Shown one piece after another: positions 17,072 to 26,027 of a DNA stretch of 35,241 nt. The DNA is from Azoarcus sp. (GTDB lineage Bacteria; Pseudomonadota; Gammaproteobacteria; Burkholderiales; Rhodocyclaceae), in assembly GCA_031274995.1 (NCBI GenBank), contig JAISPJ010000093.1, positions 1 through 35,241 on the forward strand, read 5' to 3'. The stretch's first letter is position 1, and every line of letters starts with the position of its first letter. The position numbers and the translations under genes are program-made. The notes beneath the pieces are model-generated. The model was given only the letters and a program-made list of their open reading frames with translations. It was not told the DNA's origin and made no database searches.

Positions 17072-17518
17072 ATGCATATGACTTCACTGTGCCCGTCGGC
17101 CACCTTTTCTCTTCCCGTGCGCATCTACTATGAGGATACCGATGCAGGCGGGGTCGTATATTACGCCAATTACCTGCGTTTTTGCGAACGGGCCCGCAGT
17201 GAATGGCTACGGGCTCTTGGTTTCGGGCAGCAGCAGTTGCTCGCGGCGGGTGGGCCGCTTTTCGTCGTGCGCAGCGTGCGGGCCGATTACCTCGCCCCCG
17301 CCCGTCTCGACGATAGCCTGACCGTGGTCAGTACGATCCACAACCTGAAAAATGTTAGTGTATTATTCCTTCAGCGTATTTTTCGCGAGGACAGACTGCT
17401 GTTTACCGCCGAAGTCAAAATCGTTTCCGTTTCACTCGCCAGCGGCCGCCCTGTACCTTGGCCGGATGCAGTTCGCGCCCAATTCCACGACCAACTCTTG
17501 CCTTACCCGTCCCGATGA
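17072..17518 (+). CDS. ybgC: Tol-Pal-associated acyl-CoA thioesterase YbgC
   Basis: YbgC is a hot-dog-fold thioesterase of the 4HBT family, regularly the first gene of tol-pal clusters and linked to phospholipid metabolism. The 148-residue product has the active-site segment YYEDTDAGGVVYYANYL with Asp24 as expected catalytic residue; the His often found after VVY is Tyr here. FCERARSEWLRALGF is also conserved. Two in-frame ATGs (codons 1 and 3) follow a GGCGGG, so the start may be 6 bp later. The stop overlaps the tolQ ATG (ATGA). Confidence 0.93.
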   Translation: MHMTSLCPSATFSLPVRIYYEDTDAGGVVYYANYLRFCERARSEWLRALGFGQQQLLAAGGPLFVVRSVRADYLAPARLDDSLTVVSTIHNLKNVSVLFLQRIFREDRLLFTAEVKIVSVSLASGRPVPWPDAVRAQFHDQLLPYPSR

Positions 17519-18189
17519 TCATTACCCACGATCTTTCCATCATCAGCCTGGTCATACAGGCCAGCCTCCTCGTCAAACTGATCCTGGTCCTGCTGGCCCT
17601 GCTCTCTCTCATGTCGTGGTACTGGATATTCCGCAAATGGTTCCAGATCAATTCCGCGCAATCCAAGGCCGGGCGTTTCGAGCGTGATTTCTGGAGCGGA
17701 GGCGATCTCGACCTGATGTACCAAGCAGCGGCGGGCGGGCGTTTCCGCAGTGGCGGCATGGAGCGCATTTTCGAAGCGGGATACCGTGAGTTCACCAAGT
17801 TGCGCACCAAGGGCCACGACCACGCCGCCACCATCGATGGTTCCCGTCGCGCGATGCGCGCCACTTACCAACGCGAGGTCGACGATCTCGACGGCCATCT
17901 TTCATTTTTGGCCTCGGTCGGCTCGGTTTCACCCTACATCGGCCTGCTCGGCACGGTGTGGGGGATCATGAACGCCTTCCGGGGGCTATCCAACGTCGGC
18001 GCGGCCACGCTGACCCACGTCGCGCCGGGGATCGCCGAAGCACTGATCGCCACGGCAATCGGCCTCTTTGCGGCCATTCCCGCCGTGGTGGCCTACAACC
18101 GCTTCGCCCATGACATCGATCGGCTTGGCATCCGCTTCGAGAGTTTCATGGAAGAATTCTCCAACATCCTCCAACGCAACCTGCGCTGA
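17515..18189 (+). CDS. tolQ: Tol-Pal system proton-channel subunit TolQ
   Basis: TolQ, with TolR, forms the proton-driven inner-membrane motor that energises TolA. The ATG overlapping the ybgC stop gives 224 residues starting MIITHDLSIISLVIQAS, the usual family beginning; the longer open frame upstream is ybgC shadow. There are three transmembrane helices: about 8-38, and two near 135-160 and 170-195 within the ExbB/TolQ domain. This domain carries SVGSVSPYIGLLGTVWGIMN and GIAEALIATAIGLFAAIPAVVAYN, whose small and Thr residues line the channel. Confidence 0.97.
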   Translation: MIITHDLSIISLVIQASLLVKLILVLLALLSLMSWYWIFRKWFQINSAQSKAGRFERDFWSGGDLDLMYQAAAGGRFRSGGMERIFEAGYREFTKLRTKGHDHAATIDGSRRAMRATYQREVDDLDGHLSFLASVGSVSPYIGLLGTVWGIMNAFRGLSNVGAATLTHVAPGIAEALIATAIGLFAAIPAVVAYNRFAHDIDRLGIRFESFMEEFSNILQRNLR

Positions 18190-18202
18190 GGCCCCTCCTC
18201 CC

Positions 18203-18610
18203 ATGCGCCAACGCCGACAAAAGAACGAAATCAACGTCGTCCCTTACATCGACGTTATGCTGGTGCTGCTGGTCATCTTCATGGTGGCCTCTCCCCTGAT
18301 GCAGTCCGGCAGCATCGATGTCCCCTCCGCAGGGCCGCTGGCTACGCCATCGGTGGAAGCCGCGATCATCGAAGTTGGCAAAGACGGCAAACTTGCGCTG
18401 AAACGCACTGCCAACGACAAGGCAACCCCTCTTTCGCCCATTGAGTTTCAGCGCGAACTGAAAAAACTGATTGATGCCGGTCAACCCATCCTCGTCGCCG
18501 CACATAACGAAATACCTTACCAAAAAGTGATCGACGTACTCGAAGCCGCGCGTGAATTAGGCGTAAAAAAGATCAGCCTGCAAACGAAATCAGGCCACAC
18601 GGGCAAATGA
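18203..18610 (+). CDS. tolR: Tol-Pal system protein TolR
   Basis: TolR is the ExbD-family motor partner of TolQ. The ATG 13 bp after tolQ gives 135 residues; the longer open frame overlapping tolQ is a shadow. After a short basic N-terminus, NEINVVPYIDVMLVLLVIFMV holds the single transmembrane helix with the protonatable Asp (PYIDVML). The remainder is the periplasmic domain ending KKISLQTKSG. The stop overlaps the tolA ATG as ATGA. Confidence 0.97.
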   Translation: MRQRRQKNEINVVPYIDVMLVLLVIFMVASPLMQSGSIDVPSAGPLATPSVEAAIIEVGKDGKLALKRTANDKATPLSPIEFQRELKKLIDAGQPILVAAHNEIPYQKVIDVLEAARELGVKKISLQTKSGHTGK

Positions 18611-19413
18611 ACGATTTTCATCCAGACCGCCGCCCTTACCAAACACCGCCGCGAAAAATCCTGTCGTTCGTTCTCACCGTCGCCGTTCATATCGGATTGC
18701 TGTCATTCCTGTTTTTTGGGGTCAATTGGCGGAGCAAGCCCTTGGTGTCGCTGGAAGTCGGTCTGGTCGGCGCACCTTCCGCCTCCACCCCGGCCCCTGC
18801 CCACCCGCCAGAGCCGCCAAAACCCGAACCGCCCAAGCCTGAACCACCGAAACCCGAACCACCGCCGCAGCCCGAGCCTGAGATCGCCACGAAAAACCCG
18901 GAGCCGCCCAAAACGGAAAAAAAGCCCGGACCGGAGAAAAAACATGAACCGGAGAAAAAGCCTGAACGCAAACTGCCCGAGCCGTCCCTCAAGCCGATCG
19001 ACATCCAGAAACAGCTTGAACAAAAACTCGATCAGGATATCAAGCGCACTGCCGAGGCCAAAAAGGCCAACGAGATACTGGGAGGCAGGCAGCAGGGACA
19101 GGGTAGCCAGCGCGTCGGCAACCCCGGAGAACTCGACGCCTACCGGTCGGTCATCTCTGCCAAGATCCGCCGCAACCTGCCCCTCCTTCCCGGCCTTTCC
19201 GGCAACCCCAGTGCCGTATTTGAAATTGAGCAGGTCATGGGCAGCGGGGGCGGCGAAGTCATCAACGTCAAGCTCAAACAGTCTTCGGGCAACCAGGCGC
19301 TCGACGAAGCAATCGCGCGCGCAATCCGCAAGTCCAGTCCCTTGCCGCCGCCTGATGACCCTGTCCTGTTCAACCGCAGGCTTGAAATCACCGTCTGGCC
19401 ATTGGAAGAATGA
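18607..19413 (+). CDS. tolA: Cell-envelope integrity protein TolA
   Basis: TolA links the TolQR motor to TolB/Pal. In 268 residues: a cytoplasmic tail, one transmembrane helix (about 17-38), a Pro/Glu/Lys-rich stalk with repeated EPPKP units (about 58-115), a charged helix (about 118-155) and a TonB/TolA C-terminal domain (about 170-268; YRSVISAKIRRNLPLLPGL, then SSGNQALDEAIARAIRKSSPLP). The stalk is shorter and more proline-rich than the long Ala/Lys helix of E. coli TolA (421 residues). It is translationally coupled to tolR. Confidence 0.95.
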   Translation: MNDFHPDRRPYQTPPRKILSFVLTVAVHIGLLSFLFFGVNWRSKPLVSLEVGLVGAPSASTPAPAHPPEPPKPEPPKPEPPKPEPPPQPEPEIATKNPEPPKTEKKPGPEKKHEPEKKPERKLPEPSLKPIDIQKQLEQKLDQDIKRTAEAKKANEILGGRQQGQGSQRVGNPGELDAYRSVISAKIRRNLPLLPGLSGNPSAVFEIEQVMGSGGGEVINVKLKQSSGNQALDEAIARAIRKSSPLPPPDDPVLFNRRLEITVWPLEE

Positions 19414-19508
19414 AACATCTTTTTAAAATTTAGGTCTTATGGCGTGCATCCCTCTTTTCAAATAACATATCTCGGGTAGGATTTGCCCGTACTTTGCATA
19501 TTTATGCC

Positions 19509-20834
19509 ATGAACAATATCGTTATTCCTTCTTGTATCAACACCATTTTCAGTAGCTTCCTCCGGTTGACGTGCGTCCTTGCCATGACTTGCCTGGCTGT
19601 GGGCACGCGTGCGCAGGACGCGCTCGACATCGCTGTCATCGGTTCGGGTGAGCGGCTTTTCCCCATCATCGTCCCGGTCTTTCAGGATGAAGGCAACCTG
19701 CCGCATTCCATCTCCGAAGTCGTGCGTGCCGATCTTGAACGCAGCGGCCTGTTCAAACTCATCGACATCGGCCCCATGACGCTGCCAGAGTCGAAAGTTC
19801 CCGATCTCGCTGCGATGGCAGCGCGCGGGGCCGATGCTGCGCTGTCCGCCACGGTAGTTGCCTCATCCAGCGGCCGCCATGAAATCCGTTTCCGTCTCTT
19901 CGATACGACCCGCACGGACTCGAAGCCCGAACTGGGTGGGATGATTCTGCGGATGTCGCCGGAACAATACCGGATAACCGGCCACCGGATCGCCGATTTC
20001 ATCTACGAGAAACTGACCGGCATACCCGGGTATTTCGCCACCCGCATCGCCTATGTGGTCAAAAACAGCCAGCGATACGAACTGCACATTGCCGACTCCG
20101 ACGGCATGAACACCCAACCGGCACTACGCTCCCACGAATCGATCATTTCGCCATCATGGTCACCGGACGGGCAGCAACTCGCCTATGTCTCGTTCGAGAC
20201 CCAAAAACCTGTCATTTATGTTCACACGCTCGCCACCGGCCAGCGAAGGATACTGGCCAACTTCAAAGGTTCCAACTCCGCGCCGGCCTGGGCACCAGAC
20301 GGCAAACGGCTCGCGGTGGTTCTCACCAAGGACGGCTTGTCGCAAATCTACCTCATCAACGCCGATGGTTCCGGCGCACGCCGTCTGATGACATCAAGCG
20401 GCATTGACACGGAACCGGCATGGTCGCCCGATGGACGATTCATCTACTTTACCTCCGACCGTAGCGGCAGCCCGCAAATCTACCGGCTTGACGTTGCCGG
20501 TGGCGGCGTTGAGCGCATCACGTTCGATGGATCCTATAACGTTACACCTCGCCCTTCCGCCGATGGCAAGAAGCTGGCTCTCATGACCCAAACCGGTGGA
20601 GGCTACCGGATTGCCGTACTGGATTTGTCCAGCCGCCAAATTGTGATCCTTACCAATTCGTCGCGTGACGAATCGCCCAGCTTCGCCCCCAACAGCAACA
20701 TGATCCTCTACGCCACCGTAAACGGAAACAAAGGCACATTGGCGGCAGTATCCGCCGATGGCCTGATAAAACAGCAACTTTCAATACAGGCTGCCGATGT
20801 ACGGGAACCTGCCTGGGGTCCGTTTCAAAAGTAG
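19509..20834 (+). CDS. tolB: Tol-Pal periplasmic beta-propeller protein TolB
   Basis: TolB is periplasmic and binds Pal and TolA. I chose the first ATG (441 residues); a TTG 15 bp upstream is also in frame. A signal peptide ends about GTRA-QDALDIAV. The N-terminal domain with SEVVRADLERSGLFKLID is followed by a six-bladed propeller with repeats such as PSWSPDGQ, PAWAPDGK and PAWSPDGR. Length and layout match the family. About 95 bp of AT-rich sequence separates it from tolA, and its Shine-Dalgarno is weak. Confidence 0.96.
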   Translation: MNNIVIPSCINTIFSSFLRLTCVLAMTCLAVGTRAQDALDIAVIGSGERLFPIIVPVFQDEGNLPHSISEVVRADLERSGLFKLIDIGPMTLPESKVPDLAAMAARGADAALSATVVASSSGRHEIRFRLFDTTRTDSKPELGGMILRMSPEQYRITGHRIADFIYEKLTGIPGYFATRIAYVVKNSQRYELHIADSDGMNTQPALRSHESIISPSWSPDGQQLAYVSFETQKPVIYVHTLATGQRRILANFKGSNSAPAWAPDGKRLAVVLTKDGLSQIYLINADGSGARRLMTSSGIDTEPAWSPDGRFIYFTSDRSGSPQIYRLDVAGGGVERITFDGSYNVTPRPSADGKKLALMTQTGGGYRIAVLDLSSRQIVILTNSSRDESPSFAPNSNMILYATVNGNKGTLAAVSADGLIKQQLSIQAADVREPAWGPFQK

Positions 20835-20885
20835 CCTTTCTGTCCTTTCTGCCTGTTTTTGTTCCACTCACTGGAGAATGTCACC

Positions 20886-21401
20886 ATGAAAAATTTGTTG
20901 TTTCCTTCCTTGCTGGCTCTCGCGCTCGCCGCATGTCAAACAGATACACAAGGCACAAGTGCCAAAATTGATGACGAATCCATGCAACAACCTCAACAAA
21001 CTCGTGTCACAGCCGTGGATGCAACCAAGCGGGGAGACGCCAGCGACCTTCCTGACTGGGCCAGGGATTCTTCCAGAAACAGCGTGTTTTTCGATTATGA
21101 CAGTTATGTCATTCGTTCCGATGCCCGCCCGGTGATTGAAGCCCATGCCAATCTCCTGGCCCGGCAACCCGACCGTAAAGTGACCATCCAGGGCAATGCG
21201 GACGAACGCGGCAGCCGTGAATACAATCTTGCTCTTGGTCAAAAGCGCGCCGAAGCCGTGCGTCGTGCCATGAAGCTTCAGGGCGCGAACGACATGCAGA
21301 TCGAAGCGGTCAGTCTGGGCAAGGAACATCCGCGTTGCGCCGCATCCACGGAATCGTGTTACGCTCAGAACCGTCGTGGTGACTTTGTCTATTTTAGGTA
21401 A
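20886..21401 (+). CDS. pal: Peptidoglycan-associated lipoprotein Pal
   Basis: Pal is an outer-membrane lipoprotein that binds meso-diaminopimelate in peptidoglycan. The ATG is preceded by a GGAG about 11 bp upstream and gives 171 residues. The lipobox LALAAC places the lipidated Cys at 17. After a polar linker comes the OmpA-like domain: SVFFDYDSYVIRSDARPVIEAHA, then GNADERGSREYNLALGQKRAEAV with the Asp/Arg peptidoglycan-binding residues, and a C-terminal RRGDFVYFR. It is 51 bp from tolB. Confidence 0.97.
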   Translation: MKNLLFPSLLALALAACQTDTQGTSAKIDDESMQQPQQTRVTAVDATKRGDASDLPDWARDSSRNSVFFDYDSYVIRSDARPVIEAHANLLARQPDRKVTIQGNADERGSREYNLALGQKRAEAVRRAMKLQGANDMQIEAVSLGKEHPRCAASTESCYAQNRRGDFVYFR

Positions 21402-21404
21402 GCG

Positions 21405-22148
21405 ATGAAACCCCTCCTGCCCTTGGCGGCGTTTGCCGCGCTTTTCCTGGCCGGACCCGCCCAAGCGGGTCTGTTCGACGACGCGGAAGCCCGCCAGCAG
21501 ATCAACAATCTGAAACAGGAATTACAAAGCCGGCTCGAAACCGTCTCCAACGGTCAATTTGAGTTGGCCAACCAAGCAGAGGAAATGCGTGCCGAGGTTG
21601 CCCGTTTGCGCGGGCAACTTGAGGTATTGCTCAATGAAATAGAGACGCTCAAGAACCGGCAGCGCGATTTTTACATCGACCTCGACAGCCGGATGCGCCA
21701 ACTCGAAACGAACGCGCAGCAAACCACTGCCCCGGCTCAAACGAGCGGCGCGGGCGACGGCGGCGGGAACGGTAGTTACGAGGCTGCGCTTGGTCTCCTG
21801 AAAGAAGGCCGCACCGCTGAAGCGCTCGCTGAACTCGATACCTACATCAACAACCACCCTGACAGCGACAACCTGCCCGAAGCCCACTTCTGGGCCGGTA
21901 CTGCCGCCCTGCAAACCAAGAACGTTGCCGCTGCCAACAAATACTTCAACATCGTGCTTGGCCGTTGGCCAAAGAGTGCGGTCGCCCCTGACGCCATGCT
22001 CGGTTTGGCCAACGGACAGCTTGCCATCAATGATCGGCGCAATGCCAGACTGACGCTGCAATCCCTGATAAACCGCTATCCTTCATCCAACGCGGCCATA
22101 ACAGCCAAGCAACACCTCTCCTCCTCCCCTTCCTCGGCGGCACGTTGA
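21405..22148 (+). CDS. cpoB: Cell-division coordinator CpoB (YbgF)
   Basis: CpoB couples Tol-Pal with peptidoglycan synthesis at the septum. The 247-residue protein has a signal peptide (cut after AQA near 21), a coiled-coil (about 25-105; QQINNLKQELQSRLET) that trimerises in homologues, a Ser/Gly/Ala linker, and a C-terminal TPR domain (about 122-243; YEAALGLLKEGRTAEALAELD and ARLTLQSLINRYPSSNAA). It starts 3 bp after the pal stop. Confidence 0.95.
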   Translation: MKPLLPLAAFAALFLAGPAQAGLFDDAEARQQINNLKQELQSRLETVSNGQFELANQAEEMRAEVARLRGQLEVLLNEIETLKNRQRDFYIDLDSRMRQLETNAQQTTAPAQTSGAGDGGGNGSYEAALGLLKEGRTAEALAELDTYINNHPDSDNLPEAHFWAGTAALQTKNVAAANKYFNIVLGRWPKSAVAPDAMLGLANGQLAINDRRNARLTLQSLINRYPSSNAAITAKQHLSSSPSSAAR

Positions 22149-22151
22149 CCA

Positions 22152-22808
22152 ATGCCCTCCGGGCAAGACCACGCGCTGCGTGTTTCTGAAATTTTCGCCT
22201 CCTTGCAAGGGGAGTCGACGCGGGCGGGGCTGCCCACGGTGTTCGTGCGCCTGACCGGCTGTCCCTTGCGCTGCGTCTGGTGCGACACCAAATATGCCTA
22301 TCACGGCGGGGAAGACCTTGACCTGAAAACGATACTCGATGATGTCGCCGTGCATACGCTGCATTACGTCTGTGTAACGGGCGGCGAACCGCTTGCCCAG
22401 CCAGATTGTCCAATATTGCTCTCCGCCCTGTGTGACGCAGGCTACTCTGTTTCACTGGAGACCGGCGGCACATTCGACATTAGCGGCATCGACCCAAGAG
22501 TGTCCCGTGTCGTCGATCTCAAGGCACCCGGATCGGGCGAGTCCGAGCGTAACCGCTACGACAATATCCCGCTCCTGAACGCGCAGGACGAAATAAAAAT
22601 CGTGCTTGCCGATGAATACGATTACCTGTGGGCGCGGGAACAGATTTCATCCCTTCGCCTGGCGGAACGTTGCCCGGTGTTGCTGTCGCCCGTCGCCGGC
22701 TGGCTCAATCCCGCGCATCTGGCCGAATGGATCGTACGCGACCGTCTCCCGGTGCGCTTCCAGATCCAACTGCACAAAGTGCTGTGGCAAAACGCCAGGG
22801 GGCGATAG
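22152..22808 (+). CDS. queE: 7-carboxy-7-deazaguanine synthase
   Basis: QueE is a radical-SAM enzyme turning 6-carboxytetrahydropterin into 7-carboxy-7-deazaguanine in queuosine-precursor synthesis. In 218 residues it shows FASLQGEST at the N-terminus and the CxxxCxxC cluster ligands at C37, C41 and C44 (GCPLRCVWCDT), then VTGGEPLAQ (SAM-binding GGE) and LETGGT. The spacing CxxxCxxC is the standard form. It begins 3 bp after cpoB and lies with queC, as in Pseudomonas tol-pal clusters. Confidence 0.96.
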   Translation: MPSGQDHALRVSEIFASLQGESTRAGLPTVFVRLTGCPLRCVWCDTKYAYHGGEDLDLKTILDDVAVHTLHYVCVTGGEPLAQPDCPILLSALCDAGYSVSLETGGTFDISGIDPRVSRVVDLKAPGSGESERNRYDNIPLLNAQDEIKIVLADEYDYLWAREQISSLRLAERCPVLLSPVAGWLNPAHLAEWIVRDRLPVRFQIQLHKVLWQNARGR

Positions 22809-22858
22809 CCGTCCCCAAAGGTTCGCCATAAACAACCACCCAGCGAAATACGCACGCC

Positions 22859-23548
22859 ATGCTTTCCTCTCCACGCGCCGTCGTCCTGCTCTCTGGAGGG
22901 CTTGATTCCGCAACTTGCCTCGCGCTTGCCCGGCAACAAGGTTTCAAATGCCATGCCCTGTCGGTAGCTTACGGCCAACGCCACGCCGCCGAGATTGCCG
23001 CCGCGCGGCGCGTCGCCGCCGCACTGGGTGCGCATGAACACAGGCTGGCCCATGTCGAACTCGGCCAGTTCGGCGGTTCCGCCCTGACCGACCCCGGTAT
23101 CGCCATTCCTGAAGACCGCGCAGGCGACGGCATTCCCGTGACTTATGTTCCTGCCCGCAATACCGTCATGCTGTCGATGGCGCTGGCCTGGGCCGAAGCG
23201 CTTGGCGCATGCGACATTTTCATTGGAGTCAATGCCGTGGATTACTCCGGCTATCCCGACTGCCGACCGGAATTCATTGCGGCTTTTCAGGCAATGGCCA
23301 GACTCGCTACCAAGGCGGGCGTCGAAGGTTGCCCGCTGTCAATCCACACACCACTGATTGGATTATCCAAAGCTGAAATCATCCTCCAGGGAATTGGTTT
23401 GGGAATCGATTATGAGATGACTGTCTCGTGCTATCAGGCAGACAATGAGGGGCGAGCCTGCGGCCATTGTGACGCATGCCGCTTGCGCCGCGCCGGTTTC
23501 ATGGCTGCAAACATCGCCGATCCAACCAGATATCGCACTTCATTCTGA
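22859..23548 (+). CDS. queC: 7-cyano-7-deazaguanine synthase
   Basis: QueC converts 7-carboxy-7-deazaguanine to preQ0 with ATP and ammonia. The 229-residue product has the PP-loop SGGLDS at 12-17, the region [20 protein letters not shown], the substrate segment [17 protein letters not shown], and four zinc-binding cysteines at about C191, C201, C204 and C207. It follows queE by 50 bp and is probably in the same transcript. Confidence 0.97.
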   Translation: MLSSPRAVVLLSGGLDSATCLALARQQGFKCHALSVAYGQRHAAEIAAARRVAAALGAHEHRLAHVELGQFGGSALTDPGIAIPEDRAGDGIPVTYVPARNTVMLSMALAWAEALGACDIFIGVNAVDYSGYPDCRPEFIAAFQAMARLATKAGVEGCPLSIHTPLIGLSKAEIILQGIGLGIDYEMTVSCYQADNEGRACGHCDACRLRRAGFMAANIADPTRYRTSF

Positions 23549-23632
23549 ATTGAACAAGGTGCCGTCCTGATTTCCAGTCACAGCTTTAGGAAGCGTAGAA
23601 ATGAATCAGAAATTAACGACCTTTCTGGATCA

Positions 23633-23661
23633 TTGTAATTTCACCTATATTCATCTATAGC
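23633..23661 (+). promoter_or_regulatory. Candidate sigma-70 promoter for the GGDEF-EAL gene
   Basis: TTGTAA, a 17-bp spacer and TATAGC match the sigma-70 consensus at four of six positions in each hexamer with ideal spacing. It lies in AT-rich DNA after queC and would give a leader of about 170 nt containing the strong hairpin downstream. Confidence 0.35.
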
Positions 23662-23769
23662 AGGTGAACTCTGTAGTTTCTCCATCCACGGCAGACTGAT
23701 TTTGAAATTTATTTTTCTTCAGGAACATCGTCACTCCCCGACAAAACAAAAAGGAGGAAACTACTATCA

Positions 23770-23811
23770 AGGTAGCGGTTTCACAATGGAAACCATTCGA
23801 ACCCGCTGCCT
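23770..23811 (+). other. Strong stem-loop in the leader of the GGDEF-EAL gene
   Basis: AGGTAGCGGTT pairs with AACCCGCTGCCT (11 bp, one bulged C and one G-T pair), and inside it AATGG-AAA-CCATT forms a second 5-bp helix. No T run follows, so it is not an intrinsic terminator. A textbook AAGGAGG at 23751-23757 precedes the hairpin but has no start codon at the right distance, whereas the actual ATG 28 nt after the hairpin has a poor Shine-Dalgarno. This suggests an RNA element controlling translation, but the class is unknown. Confidence 0.5.
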
Positions 23812-23839
23812 GCAGAACATATGTTAACGGTATGTCTAC

Positions 23840-26008
23840 ATGTCAATTGCACAGTTTTACTCTCAAATTCTCGAACAGGCGGAAAATGCCATCATAATAG
23901 TAAATGAAAACGACGACATCGTTTTCTTTAACGGCAATGCCGAACGGCTGTGGGGGCGCAGCCGGAGTACCGTGCAGGGAGCCGACATCTCACTCCTGAT
24001 GCCTCCCCTGAAAGACGACCAGCAGACACAACTCCCGAACCAGTCCGGTATCGGCCTTCTCGTCGGCCACTATGTGGAGTTACCCATCGAACGCCCCAAT
24101 CACACACGGGTGTGGGCCGAAATATCCGTTTCGCGTATTGAGATCACTGGCCACATCCTGTATCTGATCATTGCCAGGAACATTACGCTCCACAAGGTGC
24201 ATAAGGCACTACGCCAACATGTCCTGCAGGTCATGGCCAACACGGAATCGCTGCAAGAGGTTCTGAATCTGCTCTGCCAGGAAATCAACCGTATTGCGCC
24301 CGAAATTTCCGTCACCATCGCCCGGCTCAATAGTGACGGACGTTTGAACACGCTGGCCGCGCCGGGTTTTCCATCCGAATACATCAGTCAAACCAACAAC
24401 ATTGAAATCGGTCCCCAATCCTCTTCCCTGGGGCTCGCCGCTTTCCGTGGCGAGCCAGTAGTCGTCAGGGACATCGAGAACGATTCCAACTGGACGGTCG
24501 GCAAACATGAAGCACTCAGGCTGGGTTACAAGGCATGCTGGGCGGTTCCAGTCAAGGCGCAGGACAGCAACGTGATCGGCATCCTGGCCTTTTACTACCG
24601 TGTATGCCGACGACCGAACAAATTGCATACGCAACTGGCCGAAGTCGCAACATCCCTGTGCATGTTGGCGATGGAACAGGCACAGTCGCGCGCGCGCATC
24701 CATCATCTGGCCTTTTTCGACAATCTCACCAACCTGCCCAACCGCAGCCTCCTGCATGTCCGGGCCGGTCAGGCCATCGCGCAAGCCGTCCGCGACAGAA
24801 CGCAACTGGCAGTGCTGTTCATTGACGTCGACCGCTTCAAGCAAGTCAACGATTCTCTCGGGCATCCTGCCGGAGACGCTCTGTTGTGCATCGTCGCCGA
24901 GCGCCTGCGCGAAGCGATACGCGAAGTTGACATTCTCTGCCGTTATTCGGGAGATGAATTTGTTATCGTACTGACACAATGCGACAGCGTACATGCCTCT
25001 GACCTTGCCGGCCGTCTGCTCGCCGTGCTCTCCGCGCCATGCCAGGTCGGCGAAGTCCCCCTGTTTCCGGCGTGCAGCATCGGCATCAGCCTGTTTCCCG
25101 AAGATGGGCAAGATATGGACACTCTGATACATGCTGCTGACATGGCAATGTACCAAGCCAAGCAAAAAGGCCGTAACTGTTTCAGCTTTTTCAGCGGCCA
25201 GTTGAACCTGCTCGCCAGGGAGCGTTTCGCACTCGAATCGGCGCTACGCGAGGCGCTCGAAACCAATCGGCTCAAACTTTACTACCAACCTCAAGTCAAC
25301 ATCGAAACCCATCTGCTGCACGGCATTGAAGCCCTCGCACGCTGGAACGACCCTCAGTTCGGGTACATTTCCCCGGCCCGTTTCATTCCTCTGGCCGAAA
25401 AATGTGGCTTGATAAATTACCTGAGCCAGTGGGTATTGAACGAGGCCTGCCGTCAGCTTGCGCAATGGCGCCAGCATGGCTTCACCGTTCCTTCTGTATC
25501 AGTTAACCTGTCTCCCAGCGATTTTCACAATCTGAAGCTGCCACAATATCTTGAGGCCATTCTTCGTTCCCACGGCCTGCTTCCAGGTGACCTCCTGATT
25601 GAAATAACCGAAGGTGTGCTGATGGATTCCAATCCGAACGCAATGCGGACCGTCAACGAAATCCACGCCCTCGGTGTGCGCCTGTCGATCGACGATTTCG
25701 GGACCGGTTATTCCAGCCTGGCTTACCTGCGCAGCCTGCCAGTGGATGAACTCAAGCTCGACCAATCCTTCGTGCATGACCTTGTCCATGACAAATCCAC
25801 GCGGGCGCTGACCAACGCCGTCATACATATCAGCGACAGCATGAACCTCGTGGCTGTCGCCGAAGGTGTTGAACACTCGACACAGCGTAATCTTCTCAAG
25901 GCCCAGGGCTATCAGGTCGTCCAGGGCAACCTGTTCTCCCCCCCATTACCGCCGGAGGAATTTGAAAAATGGCTGGACAAAAACATCTCCTTCACCCAAT
26001 GGAAGTAA
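23840..26008 (+). CDS. PAS-GAF-GGDEF-EAL cyclic-di-GMP enzyme (DosP-like)
   Basis: The 722-residue cytosolic protein has a PAS domain (about 1-118), a GAF domain (about 125-280), GGDEF (about 290-450) and EAL (about 460-715). The GGDEF signature is SGDEF (370-374), with metal Asp in FIDVDRFK and an RxxD inhibitory-site motif REVD five residues upstream. The EAL domain keeps EALAR (497-501), the DDFGTGYSS loop (618-626) and AEGVE (674-678), so phosphodiesterase activity is expected; cyclase activity is uncertain because the first Gly of GGDEF is Ser. The layout resembles E. coli DosP, but a heme-binding PAS cannot be asserted. It sits between queC and ruvA; ruvA begins 20 bp later, suggesting co-transcription. 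Confidence 0.92.
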   Translation: MSIAQFYSQILEQAENAIIIVNENDDIVFFNGNAERLWGRSRSTVQGADISLLMPPLKDDQQTQLPNQSGIGLLVGHYVELPIERPNHTRVWAEISVSRIEITGHILYLIIARNITLHKVHKALRQHVLQVMANTESLQEVLNLLCQEINRIAPEISVTIARLNSDGRLNTLAAPGFPSEYISQTNNIEIGPQSSSLGLAAFRGEPVVVRDIENDSNWTVGKHEALRLGYKACWAVPVKAQDSNVIGILAFYYRVCRRPNKLHTQLAEVATSLCMLAMEQAQSRARIHHLAFFDNLTNLPNRSLLHVRAGQAIAQAVRDRTQLAVLFIDVDRFKQVNDSLGHPAGDALLCIVAERLREAIREVDILCRYSGDEFVIVLTQCDSVHASDLAGRLLAVLSAPCQVGEVPLFPACSIGISLFPEDGQDMDTLIHAADMAMYQAKQKGRNCFSFFSGQLNLLARERFALESALREALETNRLKLYYQPQVNIETHLLHGIEALARWNDPQFGYISPARFIPLAEKCGLINYLSQWVLNEACRQLAQWRQHGFTVPSVSVNLSPSDFHNLKLPQYLEAILRSHGLLPGDLLIEITEGVLMDSNPNAMRTVNEIHALGVRLSIDDFGTGYSSLAYLRSLPVDELKLDQSFVHDLVHDKSTRALTNAVIHISDSMNLVAVAEGVEHSTQRNLLKAQGYQVVQGNLFSPPLPPEEFEKWLDKNISFTQWK

Positions 26009-26027
26009 AAAACAGAAGAAATTCGCC

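Noticed and set aside
23601-23660. A 19-codon reading frame (MNQKLTTFL...) after queC with a GGAAG upstream
   Set aside because: It is too short, overlaps a candidate promoter and has no conserved feature. It could be a leader peptide but there is no support.
23741-23811. Possible c-di-GMP-I (GEMM) riboswitch before the GGDEF-EAL gene
   Set aside because: A short AGGTAGCGG matches part of the consensus, but the conserved CAGGGCAAACC and GACGCAAAGCC core segments are absent, and the fold is a simple nested hairpin.
23840-24200. Heme-binding oxygen-sensor PAS as in E. coli DosP
   Set aside because: The PAS looks related, but the axial His and Met positions cannot be aligned with confidence by eye, and His is scarce in the expected region.
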